Source: an uncultured Acidobacteriota bacterium (GTDB lineage Bacteria; Acidobacteriota; Terriglobia; Terriglobales; Acidobacteriaceae). From it: a DNA stretch of 5,814 bases. The translations under genes and the position numbers were made by a program. Within the stretch, counting starts at the first letter, position 1. The number at the start of each line of letters is the position of its first letter. The stretch spans positions 1-5,814 of the forward strand of contig CAIZGA010000386.1 in NCBI GenBank assembly GCA_903932385.1. Reading direction: 5' to 3'. Shown one piece after another: positions 1 through 5,814 of the stretch. The notes below the pieces were generated by a model. The model searched no databases, was not told where the DNA came from, and saw only the letters and a program-made list of their open reading frames with translations.

Positions 1-234
1 CAGATTGCCGGCATCCCTGAATTAATTACCAATCAGCAGAGCGGCGTTCTGGTTTCGCCTTCATCGGTGCCTGCACTTACAGCGGCCATCGCAGACTTGC
101 TGCACAAGCCCGCTGCGGCCCGCAAACTGGGCGCTGCCGCACGTAAACAGATTGGGCTCAACTACAACCTGCCGAAGAATCTTAATCGGCTTGCCACCCT
201 CTTCCAGCAGCAGTTGCAAGGCGGCCACGAATGA
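1..234 (+). CDS. Glycosyltransferase family 4-like protein, C-terminal end (5' truncated by window edge)
   Basis: Frame 1 is open from the first base to a TGA at 232-234, giving the last 77 residues of a protein that begins outside the window. The visible start, with GIPELI followed by SGVLVSP, is the typical second half of the donor-binding domain of GT-B glycosyltransferases of family GT4. There, the glutamate of the GIPE segment belongs to the nucleotide-sugar site, and a G-x-L-V-x-P strand follows. After it comes the usual helical tail (AIADLLHKPAAARKLGAAAR). These enzymes use a nucleotide sugar to extend a lipid-linked glycan in the cytoplasm. The stop overlaps the next gene's start (ATGA, 231-234), so the two are probably translationally coupled in one polysaccharide operon. 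Sugar specificity cannot be told from this fragment. Confidence 0.82.
   Translation, partial: QIAGIPELITNQQSGVLVSPSSVPALTAAIADLLHKPAAARKLGAAARKQIGLNYNLPKNLNRLATLFQQQLQGGHE
218..224 (+). promoter_or_regulatory. Ribosome binding site for the first GT2 gene
   Basis: AAGGCGG lies six bases before the ATG at 231, inside the end of the upstream glycosyltransferase gene. It is a reasonable Shine-Dalgarno match and supports 231 as the start, alongside the ATGA stop/start overlap. Confidence 0.45.
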
Positions 235-1217
235 CGACCAACTCGTGCGATCTCTCCATCATCATCGTCAGTTACAACGCGCTTGACTATCTGCGCCGCT
301 GCCTGACTCTGGTGGAAGCTGCGTCCGACGGCCTGAATCTTGAAGTCTTTGTTGTCGATAATCAATCGCGTGACAATTCCTGCGAGATGGTTGAGAAGGA
401 ATTTCCGTATGTAATACTGTTGCGCGCAGAATCCAACCTCGGTTTCGCTGCTGCCAATAATCTTGCCATCCGCCAGGCCACCGGCCGCTATTATCTGCTG
501 TTGAACTCCGATGCTTTCGTCGAGCCGGATGCCCTGCGCAAATCCGTTGCGTTGATGGATGCAACGCCAAAAGCCGGTGCTGCAGGTGCCCACCTCACAT
601 TTGAAGATGGCACGTATCAAGTCTCGGCAAGATTTTTTCCCACGCTGATTTCGGAATTCTTTACACTCTCCGGCCTCTGCGCGCATTTTCCAAAGTCGAA
701 ATTTTTCAGCCGCACCAATCGCACATGGGACGACCCCGAACGCCCCGCGCAAGTGGACTGGGTAACCGGCGCGTTCATGTTGCTGCGGGCATCGCTGCTG
801 GAATCCATTGGCCTCCTCAACGAAGAACTCTATTTTTATTACGAAGATGTCGATCTCTGCGCACGCATTAAAAAAGCCGGATACGAGGTCTGGTATTTTC
901 CGCAGATTCGCGCCACCCATGTCGGCGGAGGCTCTGCCAGCACGACAGACCAGCCTTTCTCCAGCGATGGCTCGCAGGTGATTCACTGGCGCATGCGCAG
1001 CATGTTGATCTACTATCGCAAGCACCACCCTGCAACCACCTGGCCCATTGCTGCACTGGAATACTTCTGGTACTGTCTGCGTGCCATCCACAATCGTGGA
1101 TCAAAAGAGCCCCACGCAAGCGAGCGCTATCTGCGATTCACCCACATGACGCGCTTGCTGCGCGAATCATGGCATGAAACACGCGGCGGACGATATTCAC
1201 CCCCGCGGCCCTGGTAG
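231..1217 (+). CDS. GT2 family glycosyltransferase, rhamnosyltransferase (WbbL/RfbF)-like
   Basis: This 328-residue protein has the full GT-A fold signature of family 2. LSIIIVSYN is at residues 8-16, VVDNQSRD at 41-48 contributes the nucleotide-binding aspartate, and the SNLGFAAANN segment at 68-77 is characteristic of the WbbL/rhamnosyltransferase branch. The metal-binding DxD-like motif is LNSD (91-94), DWVTGAF is at 176-182, and the acceptor-side catalytic pair is ED at 205-206 in FYYEDVDLC. The ATHVGGGS segment at 228-235 is also typical. Length fits the family (about 300-330). There is no signal peptide or clear membrane span, so it likely works at the cytoplasmic membrane face, adding a sugar (rhamnose is the family's common donor, not proven here) to a lipid-linked glycan. 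The start at 231 overlaps the upstream stop. Confidence 0.9.
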   Translation: MTTNSCDLSIIIVSYNALDYLRRCLTLVEAASDGLNLEVFVVDNQSRDNSCEMVEKEFPYVILLRAESNLGFAAANNLAIRQATGRYYLLLNSDAFVEPDALRKSVALMDATPKAGAAGAHLTFEDGTYQVSARFFPTLISEFFTLSGLCAHFPKSKFFSRTNRTWDDPERPAQVDWVTGAFMLLRASLLESIGLLNEELYFYYEDVDLCARIKKAGYEVWYFPQIRATHVGGGSASTTDQPFSSDGSQVIHWRMRSMLIYYRKHHPATTWPIAALEYFWYCLRAIHNRGSKEPHASERYLRFTHMTRLLRESWHETRGGRYSPPRPW

Positions 1218-1280
1218 GAATTTCCAAGCACGATGATTTCTAGAACGTTGAACGTGGCATTTCAATTCATGGTCTAGGCA

Positions 1281-1808
1281 ATGTTCGACAATATTCGTGA
1301 AGACTGGGCAATGCATGACCGTTGCTGGACGCGCGCCGGCTTCTGGACGCTTGCTGTCTATCGCTTCGGCCAATGGCGCGACCACATCCAATGGCGTCCC
1401 CTGCGGCTGCCCTTTTCCTTCGCATATCGCAATCTTTTTATGCTGGTCCGCGTCATCACCGGCATCACATTGCCCGGCCGGACAAAAATTGGCCGCCGTC
1501 TGCGCTTCGATCACAGCGGCGGCATCATCATCCATGAACATTCCGTTATCGGCGATGACTGCCTGATTCGCCACGGAGTCACCATCGGCGTGCGCCGCAC
1601 CGGAGAAACTCTGGCACCGCGCCTGGGCAATCGTGTGGACATCGGCTGCGGTGCCGTTCTGCTCGGTCCCATCACCATCGGTGATGATGTTGTCATCGGA
1701 GCCAACGCCGTCGTGCTCTGCGATGTACCAGCATGTTCAACAGCGGTTGGTGTGCCGGCGCGTGTTTTGCCGCGTAAAGCGTTGCTATCATCAAAGCAAC
1801 AGCAATGA
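1281..1808 (+). CDS. Hexapeptide-repeat O-acetyltransferase, WcaB/CysE-like, of exopolysaccharide synthesis
   Basis: A 175-residue left-handed beta-helix acyltransferase of the serine acetyltransferase superfamily. The N-terminal part (MFDNIREDW, then AVYRFGQWR at 25-33) resembles colanic acid acetyltransferase WcaB and supports the ATG at 1281. The hexapeptide core spans about 66-160. RFDHSGGIII (75-84) holds His78, which lines up with the catalytic histidine of CysE; IRHGVTIG (96-103) is the acetyl-CoA site seen in WcaB. Further coils are at 118-147, and the VGVPARVLPR terminus closes the helix. At 175 residues it lacks the long N-terminal helical domain of true CysE (about 270 residues). 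With glycosyltransferases on both sides, the likely job is acetylation of a sugar rather than of serine. A 63-base gap separates it from the upstream gene, and its stop overlaps the next start (ATGA, 1805-1808). Confidence 0.82.
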   Translation: MFDNIREDWAMHDRCWTRAGFWTLAVYRFGQWRDHIQWRPLRLPFSFAYRNLFMLVRVITGITLPGRTKIGRRLRFDHSGGIIIHEHSVIGDDCLIRHGVTIGVRRTGETLAPRLGNRVDIGCGAVLLGPITIGDDVVIGANAVVLCDVPACSTAVGVPARVLPRKALLSSKQQQ

Positions 1809-2812
1809 ATTCCACATCCGCCAAGCCGTGCATCAGCATTGTTGTCATCGGCCGTAATGAAGGCTCGCGCCTGCGCAACTGCCTGCTCTCTGCCCAGCAG
1901 GTGGACCATAGCACTTTCGACCTCGAAATCATTTACGTCGACTCAGCCTCCACCGACAACAGCCTGGCCATTGCAGAGGAACTCGGCGTACGCAGCATCG
2001 CATTGCATCCCGAGCACCCGACCGCTGCGCTTGGACGCAATGCCGGTTGGCGCGCCAGCCGCGGCGATTTTGTGTTCTTTCTCGACGGAGACAGTTATGT
2101 GCAGCCCGGCTTTCTTGCCAAGGCGCTGCCCTGGTTTTACTCGGAGCCCATGCTTGCCGCCGCATTCGGCCAGCGTCGCGAACGCCATCCAGAACGCTCG
2201 CTGTACAACCGCGTGCTCGATCTTGATTGGTATACCGTTCCGGGTCTTACAGAATTCTGCGGTGGCGATGCCATCTTTCGCCGCTCTGCGCTTGAAGCCG
2301 GCAACGGTTACGATGACAGCCTGATTGCCGGCGAAGAGCCCGACCTGTGCCGCCGCCTACATGACTTCGGCTACCATGTCCGCTGCATTGACGCCGACAT
2401 GAGCACCCACGACATGGCCATGTACAACTTTCGCCAGTACTGGAGACGCGCGTTGCGTTCCGGCCATGCCTTTGCAGAAATCGCCTCGCGCTATCGCCAC
2501 ACCAGCCGCCCGATGTGGTCCAAAGGCTGCCGCCAGAACCTGATTGTAGCAGCAGTGCAGTCGCTGGCCATCCTTGCCACACTCATCGCATCGCTGCTGC
2601 TGCGTAGCGTGCTGCCTTTACTGCTGCTGCTGTCCGTGGCTGCGCTGCTGACTCTGAACACCATGTGGCGTCGCAGATATATGACGAAGGACTTACTCAC
2701 GCTGGCGCTGTACAGCATCCACGGCCACGCCCAGCAGATTCCCATCGCCATCGGCCAGCTTGGCTTCCTGCTCCGTCGCAACCAGCGCAAGCAGCTCATC
2801 GAATACAAGTGA
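1805..2812 (+). CDS. GT2 family glycosyltransferase with C-terminal membrane hairpin
   Basis: 335 residues. The GT-A domain fills residues 9-230. CISIVVIGRNEG (9-20) is the first strand with the RNE variant common in processive or membrane-anchored GT2 enzymes. IIYVDSASTDNS (42-53) binds the nucleotide, LGRNAGWR is at 76-83, and the metal-binding DGD is at 94-96 in FFLDGDSYV. CGGDAIFRR (152-160) and GEEPDLCRRL (176-185) hold the acceptor site and acidic catalytic residues. YWRRALRSG (212-220) sits where family members carry a QxxRW-like motif. Two hydrophobic, leucine-rich segments at about 245-266 and 268-286 should form a membrane hairpin, leaving a basic tail. It probably transfers a sugar to a polyprenyl-linked glycan at the inner membrane. 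The start overlaps the acetyltransferase stop, which implies coupled translation; no strong ribosome binding site is visible. Donor and acceptor are unknown. Confidence 0.88.
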   Translation: MNSTSAKPCISIVVIGRNEGSRLRNCLLSAQQVDHSTFDLEIIYVDSASTDNSLAIAEELGVRSIALHPEHPTAALGRNAGWRASRGDFVFFLDGDSYVQPGFLAKALPWFYSEPMLAAAFGQRRERHPERSLYNRVLDLDWYTVPGLTEFCGGDAIFRRSALEAGNGYDDSLIAGEEPDLCRRLHDFGYHVRCIDADMSTHDMAMYNFRQYWRRALRSGHAFAEIASRYRHTSRPMWSKGCRQNLIVAAVQSLAILATLIASLLLRSVLPLLLLLSVAALLTLNTMWRRRYMTKDLLTLALYSIHGHAQQIPIAIGQLGFLLRRNQRKQLIEYK

Positions 2813-2848
2813 TTCGCAACCAGGCAGCGGCTGGAACGCCATAGCGAC

Positions 2849-2854
2849 TACACT
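2849..2854 (+). promoter_or_regulatory. Possible -10 box of a leaderless engB transcript
   Basis: TACACT matches four of six bases of TATAAT, including the key A at position 2 and T at position 6. It ends six bases before the ATG at 2861, so a start site about seven bases downstream would fall on the initiation codon itself. No convincing -35 is found at 16-18 bases spacing, and no Shine-Dalgarno lies before the ATG. A six-base match in a short gap can arise by chance. Confidence 0.28.
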
Positions 2855-2860
2855 AGCTGT

Positions 2861-3484
2861 ATGCCTCCATTGCCGCGCCTCTCGCCGAAGTTTCTACTCT
2901 CCGCCACCAGTGTGGAGCATTTCCCCGGCGCAGCCATGACGCACGATGCGCCCGAGGTGGCATTTCTCGGTCGCTCGAACGTCGGCAAATCCAGCCTCAT
3001 CAATGCACTGCTCGGATCCAAACAGGCGCATGTTTCTTCCACGCCGGGCCGCACACGCGCCATCAATTTTTTTGCCATGCATCCCTCGCAACAGCCGGAG
3101 CGGCCGCCGCAACTCATCCTTGCCGACCTGCCCGGTTACGGCTACGCAAAAATCTCGCGCAGCATCTCCTCCGAGTGGTCCAGCTTTATTGATCCCTATC
3201 TTGCCGACCGCGAAATGCTCGCGCTCTGCATTTGTCTGGTGGATTCCAACATTCCGCCGCAGCCATCCGATGGTCAGCTCTTCGACTGGCTGCGCGGCAT
3301 CGGTCGTCCGTTCCTGGTAGTCGCCACCAAGTCCGACCGGCTTTCCAACAACGCACTGGCCAAGTCGCTGGCTGCGCTAAAGCGTGAACATTCTTTAGAG
3401 GAATTATTGCCTGTCGCCGCCAAAACCGGCACCGGCATATCGAATCTCTGGGCGAGGATTCAGCAAGCCGCCATACCTGCGTAG
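2861..3484 (+). CDS. engB: Ribosome biogenesis GTP-binding protein EngB (YsxC/YihA)
   Basis: An essential TRAFAC-class GTPase that helps mature the 50S ribosomal subunit in the cytoplasm. At 207 residues it is the normal family length. All G motifs are visible: G1 GRSNVGKSS (37-45), the G2 region SSTPGRTRAINFF (59-71), G3 DLPGYGYAK (89-97), G4 TKSD (156-159) and G5 AAKTGTG (186-192). The PGYGYAK and TPGRT segments are specific to the EngB branch. KFLLSATSVEHFP at 10-22 matches the family's short N-terminal extension, which favours ATG 2861 over the internal methionine at residue 26. It follows the glycosyltransferase gene by 48 bases and may have its own promoter. Its stop is 7 bases from the stop of the convergent minus-strand gene. 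Confidence 0.96.
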   Translation: MPPLPRLSPKFLLSATSVEHFPGAAMTHDAPEVAFLGRSNVGKSSLINALLGSKQAHVSSTPGRTRAINFFAMHPSQQPERPPQLILADLPGYGYAKISRSISSEWSSFIDPYLADREMLALCICLVDSNIPPQPSDGQLFDWLRGIGRPFLVVATKSDRLSNNALAKSLAALKREHSLEELLPVAAKTGTGISNLWARIQQAAIPA

Positions 3485-3491
3485 TGCGCGA

Positions 3492-4310
3492 TTAGCTGAG
3501 TTGCTTCCGCTCGCTCGCCGTCAACCACAGCCAGCGCTCCGGTCCCTGCCGACGAAAATATTTCGGCGCTTGCTCCAGCCATCGCCTGCGCATCCAATCT
3601 TCCAGCGGCAAGGCAGCCAGCGCCGCCTGATCAAAACTCCGCAGCGCTTCATCCGTCTCAGCCGCTTCATGCCACATCTCATAACCATGCTGCGCAGCCC
3701 ACTCCTGCAGCGCAACTGTTGCCGACTGAACATCACCGGCAAACCAGCCGCCGGCATTGTCCCCCAGATCCAGCAACTGCGCGCCGCGCTCCATCAACGT
3801 GCGCATGGCCACCACCTGCGATGCGACCGAATCGCTGGCCTCCACACTGCATTCATCCGGAACCGCACTCGTCGCCGGCAATAGAAAATCCACCAACAGA
3901 TCAGGCTGCACGCCACGCTCCACCATCTGCTCCAGCAGGTCTGCAGCAGGCAGCGGTAGACCCACACACACCGGCCGTTTTTTTCGTACTTCATTTTTCA
4001 GGATACGCAGCGCTTCATCCAGCGAGTTCACCATGAAGTCGCCGCCGCCTTCGCGCATGGCCAGTTTCAGCATCTGCGGATCGGGCTCAATCGCCAGGCA
4101 CGCCGCTCCGGCCAGCGTCGCGCCCAGCGCAGCTGCAACGCCACTGGCACCCATGCCACACAACACCACCAGTCTGCCGCCAAGCGCAGCTTCGCCAGCA
4201 GCCTGAATGGCAAAGGCCGTATATGCGCGCAGCAATTTCTGCTGGTTCAACATCGCTTGATTTTCAGTGGGAGACGCCATCAGAGTATTCTCACGCAGAG
4301 TGGCAGGCAC
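3492..4310 (-). CDS. Reduced urocanase-like NAD-binding domain protein, probably non-catalytic
   Basis: 272 residues from a GTG at 4310; ATG codons at 4280 (residue 11) and 4253 (residue 20) are alternative starts. I compared it by eye with remembered urocanase (HutU) sequences. YTAFAIQAA (30-38), then GGRLVVLCGMGASG (44-57) up to about residue 121 follow the urocanase Rossmann domain almost without gaps. GxGxxG (52-57) and Glu75 in CLAIEPDP are kept. RGVQPDLLVDF (132-142), GAQLLDLGDN (176-185) and QGPERWLWL (255-263) also match in order. Missing are the N-terminal region (about 120 residues), the QTSAH loop (here FLLPA), the NAD-contact tyrosine (Leu182), the active-site cysteine (Leu261) and the whole C-terminal third. 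Urocanase activity is therefore unlikely; NAD or other dinucleotide binding is possible. It follows the prepilins by 24 bases (or 54 from ATG 4280), as last gene of the operon. No downstream coding remnant is seen, so it looks like an intact reduced gene. Its role is unknown. Confidence 0.75.
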   Translation of the reverse strand: MPATLRENTLMASPTENQAMLNQQKLLRAYTAFAIQAAGEAALGGRLVVLCGMGASGVAAALGATLAGAACLAIEPDPQMLKLAMREGGGDFMVNSLDEALRILKNEVRKKRPVCVGLPLPAADLLEQMVERGVQPDLLVDFLLPATSAVPDECSVEASDSVASQVVAMRTLMERGAQLLDLGDNAGGWFAGDVQSATVALQEWAAQHGYEMWHEAAETDEALRSFDQAALAALPLEDWMRRRWLEQAPKYFRRQGPERWLWLTASERKQLS

Positions 4311-4334
4311 GCGCCACTTTTCCCGCGCAGTATT

Positions 4335-4751
4335 TCACCACTGCGAATAGGCTCGCCCGTCGCTGCCGGTCTGGTTCGATCCGGAATGTACGTCGTCAAT
4401 GCCAGGCTCGCTCTGGTCAATCGAGTTCAATGTGTCTTCGGTCTGCGGCATCCACGTGGAGTTCAGCTGCGTCATCGGGTCGACCGGCAGCTCGCGCAAA
4501 TATCCCGACTGCACCAGATCGTCCAACGACATCGGGGCCTTCTGCTTGTCGGCCGTATAGCCGTCAATCGCCTCGCGCATCACGCGCAGGTCCTGCCGCA
4601 ACGCCGCCTCGCGTGCAGAACGAATCGCCGCGGAAAATTTCGGCGCGGCCATCGCCGCCAGAATGCCGATAATCAGCATCACCACCATCAGCTCCAGCAG
4701 CGTGAAGCCGCTCTCACCGGTGATGCGTCGATTTGTCTGCCGCTCTACCAT
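4335..4751 (-). CDS. GspG-like type II secretion/type IV pilus prepilin (second of tandem pair)
   Basis: 138 residues from the ATG at 4751. A longer frame reaching a TTG at 4826 only re-reads the end of the upstream gene and is rejected. A short positively charged leader (MVERQTNRRITGESG) ends in glycine 15, the prepilin peptidase site. The mature protein begins FTLLELMVVMLIIGILAAM, with Phe at +1 and the conserved Glu at +5, followed by the hydrophobic assembly helix. LRQDLRVMREAIDGY (51-65) continues the helix, and LPVDPMT (88-94) is the GspG-type loop. The C-terminus DGRAYSQW is shared with the upstream paralogue. Such pseudopilins are processed in the inner membrane and polymerise into a periplasmic pseudopilus or pilus. 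Its start lies inside the end of the upstream gene (overlap 4745-4751, ATGGTAG), which suggests coupled translation and matched amounts. Whether it serves secretion or a pilus cannot be told here. Confidence 0.88.
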   Translation of the reverse strand: MVERQTNRRITGESGFTLLELMVVMLIIGILAAMAAPKFSAAIRSAREAALRQDLRVMREAIDGYTADKQKAPMSLDDLVQSGYLRELPVDPMTQLNSTWMPQTEDTLNSIDQSEPGIDDVHSGSNQTGSDGRAYSQW

Positions 4752-5236
4752 GTTGAATACTTCGTCCCGTCCATCGCTGTTCCCGTCGATGTCGTATAGA
4801 CATCGAAAACATTTTGCCCGCCCCAACTGGTTGAATCCGGATCATCCTGCATCGATCGCAGGCCCCAGTCCGTGGTGTTGGTCATCGGGTCTACGGGGAT
4901 GCTCCGCAGGAACCGCACTTTCTTGTCCTTCACTTCCACGCCATCCACCAGCGTCTGCAGGTCCGGTGGATATCCAAACGAATCCAGCTTAATCTGAAAT
5001 CCGCCTTTGTCGCCCGCGTCCTTGTACTTGTCAATCGCATCCCGCAGCATCCACAGGTCCCGCCGCAGTTCGCGTTCTTTCTGCCGCCGCACCTGGAAGC
5101 GTGCAATCGGCACTGCCATTGAAGCCAAAATGCCGATAATCATCACCGCAACCATCAACTCAATCAGCGTCATGCCGGACTCGGTACGCCGCTTCGACTG
5201 CATCTCGCATTGGTGATTTGGTTGCATCGCCATCAT
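4745..5236 (-). CDS. GspG-like type II secretion/type IV pilus prepilin (first of tandem pair)
   Basis: Up to 163 residues. Starts at 5236, 5233, 5227 or 5203 are all possible; the last gives a ten-residue basic leader (MQSKRRTESG), close to the usual GspG length, but has only a weak GAG before it. The prepilin peptidase site is G21|M22, then MTLIELMVAVMIIGILASMAVP with Glu at +5. Methionine at +1 instead of phenylalanine is less common but tolerated. RELRRDLWMLRDAIDKY (55-71) extends the N-terminal helix. YPPDLQTLVDGV (89-100) and RSIPVDPMT (111-119) are GspG-type globular features, and the protein ends DGTKYSTW. It lies six bases after the cohesin-domain gene and overlaps the next prepilin by seven bases. 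It is longer than its neighbour by an insertion between the helix and the PVDPMT loop. Likely a pseudopilus subunit anchored in the inner membrane. Confidence 0.88.
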   Translation of the reverse strand: MMAMQPNHQCEMQSKRRTESGMTLIELMVAVMIIGILASMAVPIARFQVRRQKERELRRDLWMLRDAIDKYKDAGDKGGFQIKLDSFGYPPDLQTLVDGVEVKDKKVRFLRSIPVDPMTNTTDWGLRSMQDDPDSTSWGGQNVFDVYTTSTGTAMDGTKYSTW

Positions 5237-5242
5237 CTGCCG

Positions 5243-5814
5243 TTACTGCAGGTGAAGTGTTGCCGGCATCGAGTTCACCGGTAGACTCATCTGCGCATTG
5301 TTCATCGCCCCGGCGCGCTGCAACACCAGAGAAACATCTCCCTGCGCCAACGCCTTGAATGTGAACACGCATATGTTTCCATTGCCGGAAATGCCGGGTG
5401 TCTTCGGTGGCCGCGTCAGATTCATCATCAGCCCGCCCTTGCCATCATCGCGGTGCGCCAGCGCCACGGTCTGCCCGTCGCGAGAGAGCAAGTCGCCCGC
5501 AGCCACATCCACCAGTTGCAACTTGGTTGCGTCAAACTGCAACTGCAGCGGCACGGAACTGATGTCCTGCGCTCCGTTGGCTTGCAGCGTCACCTGGAAG
5601 GTGCTGCCCACGGCAAACTTTCCGTTGTCCGGAGAGAATCTATACAGCACTGATTTATTGGTCTGCCCCGATGGCTGCGTATTGAACGGCTGCGTTGCCG
5701 GTGGCGGCTGCTGCAGATGATTCGCATTCTGCTGTACGGCATTGGCTGCTGCCATGATGTTTCTACCGCTGCTCTGCGGCACCATCGGCGTTGCCTGCAT
5801 GGAAACCGGCTTCA
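5243..5814 (-). CDS. Cohesin-like domain protein, probable C-terminus of a T2SS/T4P secretin (5' end outside window)
   Basis: The frame stays open through the window edge at 5814 (K-P-V-S precede the first in-frame ATG at 5800), so this is most likely the last 189 or so residues of a longer protein. The first part is low-complexity and rich in Q, N, P and A, with a run QQPPPATQPFNTQP, and reads as a flexible linker. From about FSPDNGKFAVGSTFQVTL to the end is a compact beta-rich domain that fits the cohesin fold: VGSTFQVTLQANG, VPLQLQFDATKLQLVDV with GDLLSRDG, NLTRPPKTPGISGNG and VFTFKALAQGDVSLVL. In Acidobacteriota and relatives I recall such domains at the C-terminus of secretin (GspD/PilQ) proteins beside GspG genes. 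That and the two prepilins just downstream suggest an outer-membrane secretin tail, but no secretin domain is visible here. Alternative: a separate secreted or surface cohesin-like protein. Confidence 0.7.
   Translation of the reverse strand, partial: KPVSMQATPMVPQSSGRNIMAAANAVQQNANHLQQPPPATQPFNTQPSGQTNKSVLYRFSPDNGKFAVGSTFQVTLQANGAQDISSVPLQLQFDATKLQLVDVAAGDLLSRDGQTVALAHRDDGKGGLMMNLTRPPKTPGISGNGNICVFTFKALAQGDVSLVLQRAGAMNNAQMSLPVNSMPATLHLQ

Noticed and set aside
162..1091. 309-residue open frame on the minus strand
   Set aside because: It is the antisense shadow of the GT2 gene at 231-1217, whose motifs are all intact. The minus-strand translation shows no recognisable family and has a low-complexity, frame-shadow composition.
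1233..1277. Fourteen-codon open frame (ATG to TAG) in the gap before the acetyltransferase, with a GAACGT direct repeat
   Set aside because: Too short, with no ribosome binding site and no similarity I recognise. The repeat is only six bases, and a TTGAAC at 1248-1253 has no -10 box at a fitting distance.
2581..2655. Runs of CTG triplets
   Set aside because: They encode the leucine-rich membrane segments of the GT2 protein in frame and are irregular, so they are codon use rather than a microsatellite of note.
3462..3505. Possible terminator between the convergent genes (AGCAA at 3462-3466, TTGCT at 3501-3505)
   Set aside because: A five-base stem with a loop of over 30 bases and no T-run is not a credible intrinsic terminator; the genes end 7 bases apart.
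4257..4799. 180-residue plus-strand open frame
   Set aside because: It lies opposite the second prepilin gene and the start of the urocanase-like gene, both supported by motifs. Its own translation is rich in R, H and Q with no recognisable domain.
4752..4826. N-terminal extension of the second prepilin to a TTG at 4826
   Set aside because: It would duplicate the coding of the upstream prepilin's C-terminus in another frame and put 25 extra residues before an already complete prepilin leader.

Overview
The window looks like ordinary chromosomal DNA from a Gram-negative bacterium. The best guess is an Acidobacteriota (Terriglobia-like) genome. That guess rests on the pairing of a cohesin-like C-terminal domain with tandem GspG-type prepilins, on the GC-rich codon use, and on the mix of polysaccharide genes; it is inference, because no rRNA or other taxonomic marker is present. 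Coding density is very high: no gap exceeds about 65 bases, and several genes overlap at start and stop.

Plus strand, 1-2812: the end of a surface-polysaccharide cluster. It holds the C-terminus of a GT4-type glycosyltransferase, a GT2 rhamnosyltransferase-like enzyme joined by an ATGA overlap, a WcaB/CysE-like hexapeptide O-acetyltransferase, and a second GT2 enzyme with a C-terminal membrane hairpin, also joined by an ATGA overlap. Together they would assemble and acetylate a glycan repeat unit at the cytoplasmic face of the inner membrane.

Plus strand, 2861-3484: engB (ysxC/yihA), a housekeeping GTPase for large ribosomal subunit assembly. It lacks a visible Shine-Dalgarno and has a possible -10 box placed for a leaderless transcript.

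Minus strand, read from 5814 down to 3492: a compact operon that runs tail to tail into engB with only 7 bases between stops. It starts with the C-terminal part of a protein carrying a cohesin-like domain (probably the tail of a type II secretion/type IV pilus secretin, whose body lies outside the window). Two tandem GspG-like prepilins follow, and the operon ends with a 272-residue protein that I read as a severely reduced, probably non-catalytic relative of urocanase (urocanate hydratase).

The urocanase-like protein is the most unusual item. It keeps the Rossmann GxGxxG and the acidic residue after strand 2, and aligns without gaps to the urocanase NAD+ domain for roughly 70 residues. It lacks the N-terminal domain, the QTSAH loop, the active-site cysteine and everything after it. 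Its place in a secretion/pilus operon is unexplained. I saw no RNA gene, mobile element, CRISPR array or convincing terminator.
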